From Segetibacter koreensis DSM 18137 (GTDB taxonomy: Bacteria > Bacteroidota > Bacteroidia > Chitinophagales > Chitinophagaceae): a stretch of 36,958 nt of DNA. Of the stretch, positions 25,975-34,530 are shown one piece after another (position 1 is the stretch's first letter; each line of letters opens with the position of its first letter). The notes under the pieces are model-generated. The model did no database searches. It saw only the letters and a program-made list of their open reading frames with translations, and was not told the DNA's origin. A program made the translations under genes and the position numbers. Location of the stretch: assembly GCF_000374045.1 (NCBI RefSeq), contig NZ_KB893326.1:1021-37978 (forward strand). The letters are read 5' to 3'.

Positions 25975-26222
25975 ATACTTTTCTTATGTTTCATTAAGCA
26001 GATAAATGATTGGATGGAGCTTTTCATTGCTAATTAAATTTTATTAATTAAAATAGAAACATGAGGCGGCGCTCGACAAGCAATTGTGATGATTGTGACA
26101 CCGATAAGAGATCAATAAAACGTCGCTTCTATAGAATTATGACTTATAGCATTATTTCCGGCAAGTAAAAACAGGTTGCAAAAACAAAACCATTTAGAGC
26201 ATCTAAGATTAGAATACGAACC

Positions 26223-26417
26223 TTTTTTTCCTGCTTAGCAATTTTAGAATATCTTACTCAACTAAGGCTCGAAAAGGCTACAACCCTCTTAAATAATCCA
26301 ACATACACTCTAGATCACATGGCCGGTGAATGCGGCTTTAAAACTTCAAGACAATTACAAAGAATTCTTAAAAAGAAAAATGAACAGCCTAAATTAGATG
26401 GTGTTTTAGCTCAATAA
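26223..26417 (+). pseudogene. C-terminal remnant of an AraC-family regulator
   Basis: A frame ending at TAA 26415-26417 reads LEYLTQLRLEKATTLLNN, then TLDHMAGECGFKTSRQLQRILKKK. This is the second helix-turn-helix of AraC/XylS regulators, with the linker L-x-x-R-L-x-x-A and the G-F-x-x-x-x-x-F/L-x-R recognition region. No in-frame start or first helix-turn-helix is found upstream; the preceding codons are unrelated. It is a broken gene tail. Confidence 0.6.
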
Positions 26418-26718
26418 AGTTCTGGAAATTCAGTAAAACGTTGTCAATTGTAAAAGTCGAAATTCAAGGAATAGACAAGATACCATAAAACGGCAGTTGA
26501 AATATAATGCTTTTGGCTTGTTGATAAAGAGACTTTGCACAAGCCTGTATGTTTGCATAAGTGATACATGAGATAAGGTTAACGTATGTTAGAAATTGCA
26601 TCTATTCCTTTTTCAAAAAATTATATAAATCTTCCCCGTAATTGTATAACGTGTGCAGGCCGGGCCGAAGTAATTTTACATCATCAAAATTTTTTATAAT
26701 CAATTAAATACAACAAAA
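26418..26718. other. Leader region of the cysteine-rich peptide gene
   Basis: About 300 AT-rich bases between the AraC remnant and the small peptide gene. I see no further reading frame with family signatures and no strong hairpin. Whatever promoter serves the peptide must lie here; TAATTTTAC near 26668 is only loosely like the Bacteroidota -7 element TAnnTTTG. Confidence 0.35.
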
Positions 26719-26829
26719 ATGAAAACTAACTTCAAAAATGTTAACTGTGATAGCGCAAACTGTAATTGTAGCACCTGTACTTGTGGTAGTGACTGCAACG
26801 GTATAGGTTGTACTTGTGGCTGTGCATAA
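26719..26829 (+). CDS. 36-residue cysteine-rich peptide, metallothionein-like
   Basis: ATG 26719 to TAA 26829 encodes a peptide with nine cysteines in 36 residues, all within the last 27: CNCSTCTCGSDC and CTCGCA give several C-x-C and C-x2-C pairs. The N-terminal nine residues (MKTNFKNVN) are polar. It has no signal peptide or membrane helix. Density and spacing of Cys suggest thiolate metal binding, as in small bacterial metallothioneins, although no named family is recognised. A cysteine-rich ribosomal peptide precursor is an alternative. It is preceded by a short A-rich stretch in place of a clear Shine-Dalgarno, and is followed by a strong hairpin and then a GNAT gene with its own Cys cluster. 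Confidence 0.7.
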   Translation: MKTNFKNVNCDSANCNCSTCTCGSDCNGIGCTCGCA

Positions 26830-26839
26830 ATATAGAAAG

Positions 26840-26869
26840 AAACCGGAGAAGCAAGAGACTCTCCGGTTT
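26840..26869 (+). terminator. Hairpin between the Cys-rich peptide and GNAT genes
   Basis: A perfect 10-bp stem AAACCGGAGA / TCTCCGGTTT with a 10-base loop starts 10 bp after the peptide stop and is followed by an A/T stretch. It could end most transcripts after the peptide, letting a minority read into the GNAT gene, so that the peptide is made in excess. Confidence 0.6.
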
Positions 26870-26907
26870 ATATAAATCGCAGATTTAAACCAAACTAACT
26901 TATTCTT

Positions 26908-27573
26908 ATGTCCCTCTACACTCTATCAGCATCAAACAAACTTCCTGAAGTAAAAATACCAACAGGGCTGACTGTTGAAGAAAATACAAATCCCTTATTC
27001 CTGTCAGATCTTTGTGATATTACTATTGAAGAAGCACACAATCGTTTGGCTAATAATAATCTTGCTTTTGTTGCATACATAAATGACGAACCTGCAGCTT
27101 TCGGCTGGATAGCGTTAGGCAAAGCAAAAATTGGAGAGCTAAATCATGAATTTGCAATGCCTCAGAATTACGGGTACTTGTGGAACTTTAGAACATTAGT
27201 TGCGTACAGAGGTTTGGGCATTTATCCTGCTTTGCTGCAATACATAATAAAATATCATAAGCCGCAAACTTCTCACTTTTGGATAATCCATGCGCCTGAA
27301 AACAAATCTTCTTTAAGAGGTATAATCAAGGCTGGCTTTACCTATGTTGGCAATTTATACCTGGGCAAAACGATGCAACCGGAATTGAAACTTGATGAAC
27401 AGTCTAAATTCGATGAGGAAGCGTTGAAAGCAATGGGATTCTACAAATCAGATGACGAAGCTTCTTCATGCTGGAATTGCAGCAGTCCATACCTCAAGAA
27501 ACGTATAATGGAATGCTGTTGCAGCAACCAGGCAGAAGAATGTAAAAATTACAACTTGCCGGCATTTATTTAA
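26908..27573 (+). CDS. GNAT acetyltransferase with a cysteine-rich C-terminal tail
   Basis: A 221-residue protein. The GNAT fold spans about 15-155: FVAYINDEPAAFGWIALG (beta strands 2-3), NFRTLVAYRGLGIYPALL with the acetyl-CoA pyrophosphate loop R-G-L-G around 101-104, and GFTYVG near the fold's end. Beyond it comes an unusual tail: Cys188 and Cys191 (CWNC), Cys203-205 (ECCCS) and Cys212. This could be a small metal-binding knuckle or a docking site. It is 78 bp downstream of the Cys-rich peptide on the same strand, which suggests that the peptide or its cargo is its partner. The substrate is unknown. Confidence 0.8.
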   Translation: MSLYTLSASNKLPEVKIPTGLTVEENTNPLFLSDLCDITIEEAHNRLANNNLAFVAYINDEPAAFGWIALGKAKIGELNHEFAMPQNYGYLWNFRTLVAYRGLGIYPALLQYIIKYHKPQTSHFWIIHAPENKSSLRGIIKAGFTYVGNLYLGKTMQPELKLDEQSKFDEEALKAMGFYKSDDEASSCWNCSSPYLKKRIMECCCSNQAEECKNYNLPAFI

Positions 27574-27879
27574 AAATAGCCGATAAGAGATATACAGTTG
27601 AACGGAGCGTCGCAAGTAAAGCTCAATTAGCCAACTAATGTTTGCTTCCAAAATTCTGCAAACAAATCATACAGAAAGGATGTTGTAGATTGTTATAACC
27701 GCTCATACTATATATTACAACCGTGCTACAGAAATTAAACCGTTTATAAAAATTGAAACAAAAGCGGCAGTTGTAAGAACGGGTTTAAGTTACTTTTGCA
27801 AGGATTGCCTCTTAAGGAAAGAACATCTATACTTCTTCAACTGCCCATCTCTACTATTACAAATTCTAAAACAAATAAA

Positions 27880-30204
27880 GTGCGTATAATATTTTTAATA
27901 ATTGCATTCCTGTTTTTTGCTTTTCCCATCATCCTTCATGCGCAGGAAAAGTTTACAATCAGTGGTACCATTACGTCTGCAAAAACAGGCGAAACTCTTA
28001 TAGGAGCTTCAGTACGAGTCAAGAATACAACGACCGGAACGACAAGCAATGAATATGGCTTTTACTCTCTTACCGTTGCAAAAGGATACCCTACCCTTGA
28101 AATTAGCGCAGTTGGTCAACAACCAAAAGAACAGTCATTAGAGCTAAACAAAAACATAGTACTGAATGTGTCTCTTAGGGAAGAAACCAAAGAACTGGAA
28201 ACAGTAGTTGTAAGAAGCACAGGAAGGCGCAGCATTACCAGCCCACAAATGGGCATGGATAAGTTAACAATAGCCGAAACAAAGAACATCCCCATGCTTT
28301 TGGGAGAAAGAGATCTATTAAAAACAATACAACTTTTGCCGGGCATAAAATCGGCAGGCGAAGGCAGCAGCGGCTTTTATGTACGTGGCGGAGCTGCAGA
28401 CCAAAATCTTATTTTGCTAGACGAGGCTACTGTTTACAACGCCTCCCACCTGCTCGGTTTTTTCTCTACATTTAATTCTGACGCTATTAAAGATATTACC
28501 GTTTACAAAGGTGGTATGCCCGCTCAATACGGGGGCAGGTTGTCTTCGGTGCTTGACATAAAAATGAATGAAGGCAACAACCAGGACTATGATGTAAGCG
28601 GCGGTGTTGGTTTAATATCCACCAAGCTGAATGTGGAAGGACCTATTCAAAAAAATAAATCGTCTTTTTTAGTTTCGGGCAGAAGAACTTATGTGGACAT
28701 GTTTTTGAAACTATCGAATGATTCTACTATCAATAAAAACCAGCTATATTTTTACGACCTTAATGCCAAACTTAACTACCACTTAGGTAAAAAAGACCGC
28801 TTATATCTTTCGGGTTATTTTGGAAGAGATAAATTGGGTGTTGGCGAAACATTTGCGCTTTTATGGGGCAACGGTACTGGCACTCTAAGATGGAATCACA
28901 TCTTCAGCAGTAAATTGTTCTCAAATACGTCATTCATATATAGCAATTACGATTATAAAATCTCTATTCGCAGCGGCAGCAACGACTTCGATATTTTCTC
29001 ACAAATAAGAGACGTTAATCTAAAGCATGAGTTTCAATGGTATGCAGGCACGCGAAACACGCTTCGTTTTGGTTTCAACTCTATTCATCATACCATACGA
29101 CCGGGCGAAATAACTTCGTCGTCTACATCTAATATCAATGCCTCAAACCGCCAGAGAAGGTATTCCTGGGAGAACGCCTTGTATGCCTCCAATACCTTTA
29201 AAGCATCTGAAAGAGTAAACCTGACTTACGGCGCACGCCTTACTGCCTTTAGTGTGTTGGGTAAAGGAGATTATTATGCTTTTGATACAGCCGGAAATGT
29301 TACAGACACTTTCAGCTATAAAAGCGGCCAGATTGTTAAGACCTACCTAAACCTTGAACCACGGGTTGCTATCAGTTATGTGTTCCATCCAACGGTATCT
29401 ATAAAAGCTTCTTATGTTCGCAATGTTCAAAATCTTCACCTGGTATCTAACTCCACTACTGGTTCCCCTACCGATAAATGGTTGTCCAGCACCAATGTTA
29501 TAAAGCCCGAAATCTCTGACCAGGTTTCGTTAGGATGGTACAAAAATCTGTCAAATAATAAATACGAGTTAACGATTGAGGGGTATTACAAAACCATGCA
29601 AAACCAGGTTGACTATCGTACAGGTGCCAATATTTATATTAATAGCGATGCAATAGAGTCGCAACTATTATTTGGTAAAGGAAGAGCTTATGGTATAGAA
29701 TGGTTGCTGCGCAAACAAACAGGTAGATTGACGGGTTGGCTCAGCTACACCCTTTCAAAAACAGAGCGTAAGATTGACGGCATAAACAATAACGACTGGT
29801 ACAATGCAAGGCAAGACCGCACTCACGATGTAGCTGTTGTTGGTATATATCAATTGGATAAAAAATGGACTCTTTCTGCCAACTGGATATTTTATACCGG
29901 TGATGCTGTTACCTTTCCCGCAGGTAAATACAGGGTTGATAACCAGGTTATTTTTTATTATACCGAACGTAATGGCTATCGCATGCCAAACTATCATCGG
30001 CTCGACCTCGGGGCCACCTTGCAACTTAAAAAGAAAAAGAAATACTCTTCAGAACTCGCCTTTAGTTTATACAATGCTTATGGCCGCGAAAATGCTTATA
30101 CCATTTCGTTTCGAGAAAGCAAAGATGACCCGCAAAAAACAGAAGCAGTTCGCACAGCGCTGTTCAAGTACATTCCTTCTGTTTCATTCAACTTTAAATT
30201 TTAA
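27880..30204 (+). CDS. TonB-dependent receptor with carboxypeptidase-like N-terminal domain
   Basis: An outer-membrane receptor of 774 residues from GTG 27880. That start gives a clean signal peptide (VRIIFLIIAFLFFAFPIILHA, cut before QEKF); the frame is open further upstream but adds residues unsuited to export. CarboxypepD_reg-like domain about 24-100 (ISGTITSAKTGETLIGASV). Plug about 135-235 with GFYVRGGAADQNLILLDEA and a GGRLSSVLDIKMNEG segment; the beta-barrel extends to a terminal aromatic FNFKF. It is shorter than SusC proteins and is followed 5 bp later by a DUF4249 gene and not a SusD gene. The substrate cannot be read from sequence. Confidence 0.9.
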   Translation: MRIIFLIIAFLFFAFPIILHAQEKFTISGTITSAKTGETLIGASVRVKNTTTGTTSNEYGFYSLTVAKGYPTLEISAVGQQPKEQSLELNKNIVLNVSLREETKELETVVVRSTGRRSITSPQMGMDKLTIAETKNIPMLLGERDLLKTIQLLPGIKSAGEGSSGFYVRGGAADQNLILLDEATVYNASHLLGFFSTFNSDAIKDITVYKGGMPAQYGGRLSSVLDIKMNEGNNQDYDVSGGVGLISTKLNVEGPIQKNKSSFLVSGRRTYVDMFLKLSNDSTINKNQLYFYDLNAKLNYHLGKKDRLYLSGYFGRDKLGVGETFALLWGNGTGTLRWNHIFSSKLFSNTSFIYSNYDYKISIRSGSNDFDIFSQIRDVNLKHEFQWYAGTRNTLRFGFNSIHHTIRPGEITSSSTSNINASNRQRRYSWENALYASNTFKASERVNLTYGARLTAFSVLGKGDYYAFDTAGNVTDTFSYKSGQIVKTYLNLEPRVAISYVFHPTVSIKASYVRNVQNLHLVSNSTTGSPTDKWLSSTNVIKPEISDQVSLGWYKNLSNNKYELTIEGYYKTMQNQVDYRTGANIYINSDAIESQLLFGKGRAYGIEWLLRKQTGRLTGWLSYTLSKTERKIDGINNNDWYNARQDRTHDVAVVGIYQLDKKWTLSANWIFYTGDAVTFPAGKYRVDNQVIFYYTERNGYRMPNYHRLDLGATLQLKKKKKYSSELAFSLYNAYGRENAYTISFRESKDDPQKTEAVRTALFKYIPSVSFNFKF

Positions 30205-30209
30205 TCTAT

Positions 30210-31142
30210 ATGCAAACGCTATATAAAAAATATATTTCTTCTTTATTGCGCCAACTGAAGCGCTTTCTTCAGCTTCTGTTGTGTCACTCAATTGTACCGC
30301 AACAATTCTATTCGGTAAAAAGCGGCAGCAAATCTTTATTAAGCCACAGTATTCTATCATTCAGCTTAATACTATCGGCCATGTACTTTACCTCGTGCGA
30401 AAAGGTTATAAATGTTAACCTTAACGAAGCTGAGAAAAAATATGTTGTCGAAGCAGTGTTGACCGATCAGCCTAACTCTTGCAAAGTATTAGTTACGCAA
30501 ACAAAAAATTTCAGCGACAATAATACGTTTAACGGAGTAAGTGGCGCACAGGTAACTATTACAGACAACAACGCGACTTCTGTAACGCTGATTGAAAGCA
30601 GCCCCGGTGTGTATCAAACAAGTACGCTTACAGGTGTTACAGGGCATACCTATAACCTCACTGTTAATGTAGCAGGGCAAACATTTACGGCTATCTCAAC
30701 CATGCCCGCTCTGGTTCCATTTGATAGCTTATATATAACCCAAAGAACCTTTTTTGGTGAAACAAACAAATTTGCTACAGTGTCGTTCAAAGACGCTGAA
30801 GGCATAGGTAATGCTTATCGTTGCATACAATATGTAAATGGTGTAAAGGAAAAAACAATTTTTGTAAGAGATGACAGTTATAGTGATGGAAGACAAATAG
30901 AAAGCACGCTCTACTTCTTTAATGACGATGACAAAAAGAAATTAAAAACTGGTGACAACGTAAGGATAGAAATGTTAACTATTGATTATCCTGTTTACAA
31001 ATATTGGTACAGTCTCGACCAAAGTTCAACCGGCGAAAACCAAAGTGCAACCCCTGGAAATCCATTAACTAACATTAAAGGCGGTGCGCTAGGATACTTT
31101 AGTGCGCAAACGATTCAAAGCAAAACTGTAGTGGTTAAATAA
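30210..31142 (+). CDS. DUF4249 family outer-membrane lipoprotein
   Basis: A 310-residue DUF4249 protein, a family that accompanies TonB-dependent receptors in Bacteroidota. After the lipidation site Cys63 (AMYFTSCEK) comes KKYVVEAVLTDQPNSCKVLVTQTKNF and an Ig-like region, VSGAQVTITDNN, and near the end the usual GGALGYFSAQT. A short polar tail closes the protein, so it is complete although it stops only 42 bp from the IS element. The odd feature is 62 residues before the lipid Cys, with a Leu-rich basic stretch (SLLRQLKRFLQLLLC) ahead of the real hydrophobic core; no closer start codon exists. Function unknown; probably a substrate-capturing partner of the receptor. Confidence 0.82.
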   Translation: MQTLYKKYISSLLRQLKRFLQLLLCHSIVPQQFYSVKSGSKSLLSHSILSFSLILSAMYFTSCEKVINVNLNEAEKKYVVEAVLTDQPNSCKVLVTQTKNFSDNNTFNGVSGAQVTITDNNATSVTLIESSPGVYQTSTLTGVTGHTYNLTVNVAGQTFTAISTMPALVPFDSLYITQRTFFGETNKFATVSFKDAEGIGNAYRCIQYVNGVKEKTIFVRDDSYSDGRQIESTLYFFNDDDKKKLKTGDNVRIEMLTIDYPVYKYWYSLDQSSTGENQSATPGNPLTNIKGGALGYFSAQTIQSKTVVVK

Positions 31143-31183
31143 GGGAGGGTAGTTCCGGAGGTCTGTTCTTTGGCCGTCTAAGA

Positions 31184-31979
31184 AGTTCTGTTGCAGTTGT
31201 AATTTGTATATCGTTGTAAGTAAATTTGTTGGATGTTTAAAGGCCACAGTTTTCCTAAAGAAGTTATTCTACAAGCGATATATTTTAAATTAAGATTCAG
31301 TTTAAGTTATCGGGATTTGGAAGAGTTATTATCTATAAGAGGTGTAAGGGTAGAATCATGCTACAATCAAAGATGGGTATATAAGTTTACTCCATTAATT
31401 GAAGCTGGATTAAAGAAAAGAAGAAAATTAGTTGGTAATAGCTGGCGGATGGATGAAACTTATATTAAGGTGAAAGGAGAGTGGATGTACTTGTATTAAG
31501 AGCTGTTGATAAGGAATGAAAGACAGTTGATTTTCTATTAACCAGGAGGAGAAGTAAACTGGCAGCACATAAATTTCTACTGAAAGCTATTAGTAATAAT
31601 GGCTGTCCCAAAGTGGTTAATATTGATAAGAGTGGAGCTAATAAGGAGGCTATCAGAACTTATAATAACAGGTCCTTAAAGAAGATAAGGATAAGACAGT
31701 GTAAGTATTTAAATAATGGGGTAGAAGGGGATCATAGATTTATAAAGTGGAGAATTCAGAATATGCTTGGTTTTAAGAGTTTTGAATCAGCATCAAAGAC
31801 CTTAGTAGGAATAGAAATAGTAAGGATGATTAAAAAGGAACAAGTTACTTTTTCTAGGTGCACTTATTTCAAAACATTTTGTTCTATGGCGGCATAATTA
31901 TCGGGGAAAATGATAATACATACTTTTATTTCGACAGACGCGACAAAGCCCCTTTTATTTCGATAGACGCGACAAAGCC
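31184..31979 (+). mobile_element. Decayed IS6-family insertion sequence, copy 2, with duplicated right end
   Basis: The left end AGTTCTGTTGCAG (31184-31196) is close to the IS6 consensus. The right end is present twice: a 28-base unit at 31923-31950 is repeated at 31952-31979 with one mismatch, each ending GCGACAAAGCC. Copy 1 has a single right end. The interior matches copy 1 in the same orientation. No 8-bp target duplication is visible around either possible boundary. Confidence 0.85.
31233..31897 (+). pseudogene. IS6-family transposase, copy 2 (frameshifted)
   Basis: The first part (31233-31499) retains the start FKGHSFPKEVILQAIYFKL, the SYRDLEELLSIRGV helix and MDETYIKVKGEW with the first catalytic Asp. 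Two extra bases near 31494 shift the frame to a stop at 31497, and a GGA-to-TGA change follows at about 31517. The second part (31613-31897) keeps NIDKSGANKEA, GVEGDHRFIKW and MLGFKSFESASKTLVGIE. The region corresponding to the zinc/HTH part is also altered (RVESCYNQRWVYKF). It is nearly full length but cannot give an intact enzyme. Confidence 0.85.
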
Positions 31980-32091
31980 ATATTCCTCATGCTTCTCGAC
32001 AACACACTCTAAAAGCATTTCGGTATTCAACTTTCCCGCTCCTTCCTTCATTTCAGCCAAGGCCGCTTCCGTTCGCTGAGTCCACCCCACT

Positions 32092-32127
32092 GTCTCCGTT
32101 ATGGCATTATCATGCCATAACGGAGAC
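32092..32127. repeat. Perfect 16-bp inverted repeat with 4-base loop
   Basis: GTCTCCGTTATGGCAT (32092-32107) is exactly complementary to 32112-32127 around the loop TATC. It lies in the 358-bp gap between IS copy 2 and the SDR gene. No T-run follows on either side. It could be a bidirectional terminator, the core of a small mobile element or a recombination hairpin. Confidence 0.7.
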
Positions 32128-32136
32128 TTGCCCTTT

Positions 32137-32189
32137 GCTCATTCAACCGGAAACTGCATTCAGTCATTCGCTTCAAAGTACAATACGAG
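32137..32189 (+). repeat. Degenerate dispersed repeat, copy A
   Basis: About 53 bp beginning GCTCATTCAACCGGAAACTG, similar (about 75% by eye, one gap) to 35968-36021. It begins 10 bp after the 16-bp hairpin. The two copies bracket the SDR, epimerase and MHS genes in the same orientation. Confidence 0.5.
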
Positions 32190-32337
32190 GACAAAACAAA
32201 ACAGACAAACTGAACACGAACTTTATAAAAAGTGTTTCTTCAAGAATTAAGTGTTATATTTCCCATTCTTCAGAACAACTCACTTTTTAAGGTGGGATTG
32301 CTGCATTGCACTTACTTGGACTGTCTGACCCGTTTTC

Positions 32338-33114
32338 TTAAGCCGAGATCCATCCTCCGTCTACGGAAATACAAGCTCCGGTCGTATAACTTGACGCAGG
32401 ACTGGCCAGATAAAGGGCAATGCCAGCTATTTCGTACAACTCACCCCAGCGACCGACAGGAATTTTAGAAATAAAAGCTTTATACTTTTCAGGATCATTC
32501 GTAAGTGGGAGGTTTAAATCGGTAGCAAACGGACCGGGTAAGATTGCATTTACATTAATATTTTCCTTTGCAACTTCCATTGCAAGCGAACGGGTTAGCT
32601 GTAAGATTGCTCCCTTGCTTGTGGCGTAAGCAGTGCGGTCTGGTATAGCTGTGACAGAAAGCATTGAACCCATGTTGATAATGCGACCGTACCCATTTTT
32701 CTTCATTACTGGAACTACTTCACGGCATGCTAACCATGAACCTGTAACATTAATCTGTTGTACCTGGTTGAAATCGTTGAGCGACAAATCTTCTATACTG
32801 CCCCTGATATTGATACCTGCAGAATTAATTAAAATATCTATTTTCCCAAACCGCTTTACGGTTTGTTGAACAGTTTGTTTTACACTTTCCTCTGACGTAA
32901 CATCGCAGACAGCACTCATGCATTCAACGCCATAGGACTGTCGAATTGCTTGTTCAGCTTCTCCGTTTTCTTTCTCGGAACGAGCAGCAATACAAATATT
33001 TGCACCTGCCTCAGCCAACGCTTTTGCCATAGTTAATCCAAGTCCACGATTGCCGCCTATTATTAATGCTACATGTCCATTCAGCCTAAATAAATTCAAA
33101 ACACTTTTTTCCAC
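32338..33114 (-). CDS. Short-chain dehydrogenase/reductase (gluconate 5-dehydrogenase-like)
   Basis: A 258-residue classical SDR: nucleotide motif GGNRGLG (20-26), NSAG (97-100), and the catalytic Ser150, Tyr163 and Lys167 (INMGS; YATSK). An Arg at 45 after the second strand (AARSEKE) suggests NADP preference. The C-terminal ASSYTTGACISVDGGW is typical. Similar enzymes interconvert gluconate or uronates with keto acids; the nearby epimerase and organic-acid transporter fit that theme, but the substrate is unproven. All active-site residues are intact, in contrast with the truncated SDR at 21925. Confidence 0.92.
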   Translation of the reverse strand: MEKSVLNLFRLNGHVALIIGGNRGLGLTMAKALAEAGANICIAARSEKENGEAEQAIRQSYGVECMSAVCDVTSEESVKQTVQQTVKRFGKIDILINSAGINIRGSIEDLSLNDFNQVQQINVTGSWLACREVVPVMKKNGYGRIINMGSMLSVTAIPDRTAYATSKGAILQLTRSLAMEVAKENINVNAILPGPFATDLNLPLTNDPEKYKAFISKIPVGRWGELYEIAGIALYLASPASSYTTGACISVDGGWISA

Positions 33115-33570
33115 AACTTATTTTTTAATGTTAAGTAATGATGCAACCTAGTACCCTCCGTAAAGTTCAATAGAGAACCACCAGTCAACGTGAGTGCCAG
33201 CAAGATTGATGGGATAGCCGCAGCTATTTTTAATAAAAATTATCTGCCCACCTTTCTTAATGTTTACGAAGATGGGTAATTTACGATGATTGTTGTGATA
33301 CACGGAAAAATATCGCCGGTTTAATTAAAAGAATAGTGGCGGCCAAACACATTCCTCTGGGCTGCTGTACTTGTGATAGCCAAGGGTATAATACTTGCCA
33401 ATTACAGCATCATGTGGCATATGAAATGCAATTAAAATCACGAATAGTCGCTAAGTATAGCATTCCTTTATTCATACATTTGCAGTCGATAATCGTGAAA
33501 CTTCCCATTCACTGCAACACATGCCTACGCAGTTGGGAAAATATAAAATGATTTTTAAAGACGAAAATAG
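33115..33570. other. Divergent intergenic region between SDR and epimerase genes
   Basis: These 456 bases separate two divergently read genes and should contain both promoters. I see no credible coding frame, RNA gene or strong hairpin. Its length allows a lost gene or a control region. Confidence 0.45.
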
Positions 33571-34485
33571 ATGACGAAAATGCGAATATTTTTTACGGGA
33601 GGATCGGGAAAAGCAGGAAAGCACGTAATACCTTACCTTCTCGACCAAGGACATAGAGTAATGAATGTAGATCTCACGCCTTTGAATTACCCAGGGGTCG
33701 ATAATCTAATGGCTGATATTACCGATTCCGGACAAGAGTTTAATGCAATGAGTTCGTATGCCGGGTTAGATGAGTTAGAAACAGGTAGTGGCGTACCACG
33801 ATTCGATGCTGTAGTACATTTTGCTGCTGTGCCGAGGATCTTAATCAAACCTGATAATGAAACGTTTCGTGTAAACACCATAGGCACATACAATGTAATT
33901 GAAGCGGCTGTTAAGCTGGGAATTAAAAAGATTATTATTGCCTCGTCGGAAACCACCTACGGTATTTGTTTTTCAGACGGCAAAACGGACCCTCACGTCC
34001 TTCCCCTCGAGGAAGACTATGACGTTGATCCCATGGATTCGTATGGCCTGTCGAAGGTTGTGAATGAGAAAACGGCCCGCAGCTTCCAGCGTCGATCGGG
34101 CTACGATATTTATGCGCTTCGCATCGGCAATGTAATTGAGCCCCACGAATACGCCGAACTTTTTCCGGGTTATTTCAAAAACCCTGAAGTGCGTCGTAGA
34201 AATGCGTTCTGTTATATTGATGCCCGTGACCTGGGGCAGATCGTGGATTTATGTCTGAAAAAAGATGGCCTTGGTTTTCAGATTTTCAATGCCGGAAATG
34301 ACCACAATGGTGCAATTATTCCATCTAAGGAATTAGCTAAAAAGTTTTTTCCCGGAGTCCCTATAACACGTGAATTGGAGGATCATGAAGCATTGTTTTC
34401 TAATCGCAAAATCCGCGAAGTTTTGGGGTTCAAAGAACAACATAATTGGCAGAAGTACGTCAAAACGGAGCAAGGGCAAGTTTAG
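33571..34485 (+). CDS. NAD-dependent epimerase/dehydratase (extended SDR)
   Basis: A 304-residue extended SDR. Rossmann motif GGSGKAG (10-16) with Asp34 after the second strand (MNVDLTP), indicating NAD preference. Active site: Ser126 region (ASSETTYG), Tyr158 and Lys162 (YGLSK). The family includes UDP-glucose 4-epimerases and uronate dehydrogenases; the short length and lack of typical UDP-sugar motifs leave the sugar open. It starts a plus-strand pair with the MHS transporter 45 bp downstream. An internal ATG three codons in (MRIFFTGG) is an alternative start. Confidence 0.88.
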   Translation: MTKMRIFFTGGSGKAGKHVIPYLLDQGHRVMNVDLTPLNYPGVDNLMADITDSGQEFNAMSSYAGLDELETGSGVPRFDAVVHFAAVPRILIKPDNETFRVNTIGTYNVIEAAVKLGIKKIIIASSETTYGICFSDGKTDPHVLPLEEDYDVDPMDSYGLSKVVNEKTARSFQRRSGYDIYALRIGNVIEPHEYAELFPGYFKNPEVRRRNAFCYIDARDLGQIVDLCLKKDGLGFQIFNAGNDHNGAIIPSKELAKKFFPGVPITRELEDHEALFSNRKIREVLGFKEQHNWQKYVKTEQGQV

Positions 34486-34530
34486 CAAACGTGATAAAAA
34501 GTAAACTAAATTGCTCACGTGGAGTATTTA

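Noticed and set aside
29837-30226. 129-residue plus-strand frame overlapping the end of the TonB receptor gene
   Set aside because: It lies out of frame inside the beta-barrel coding region and ends just inside the next gene; no conserved features.
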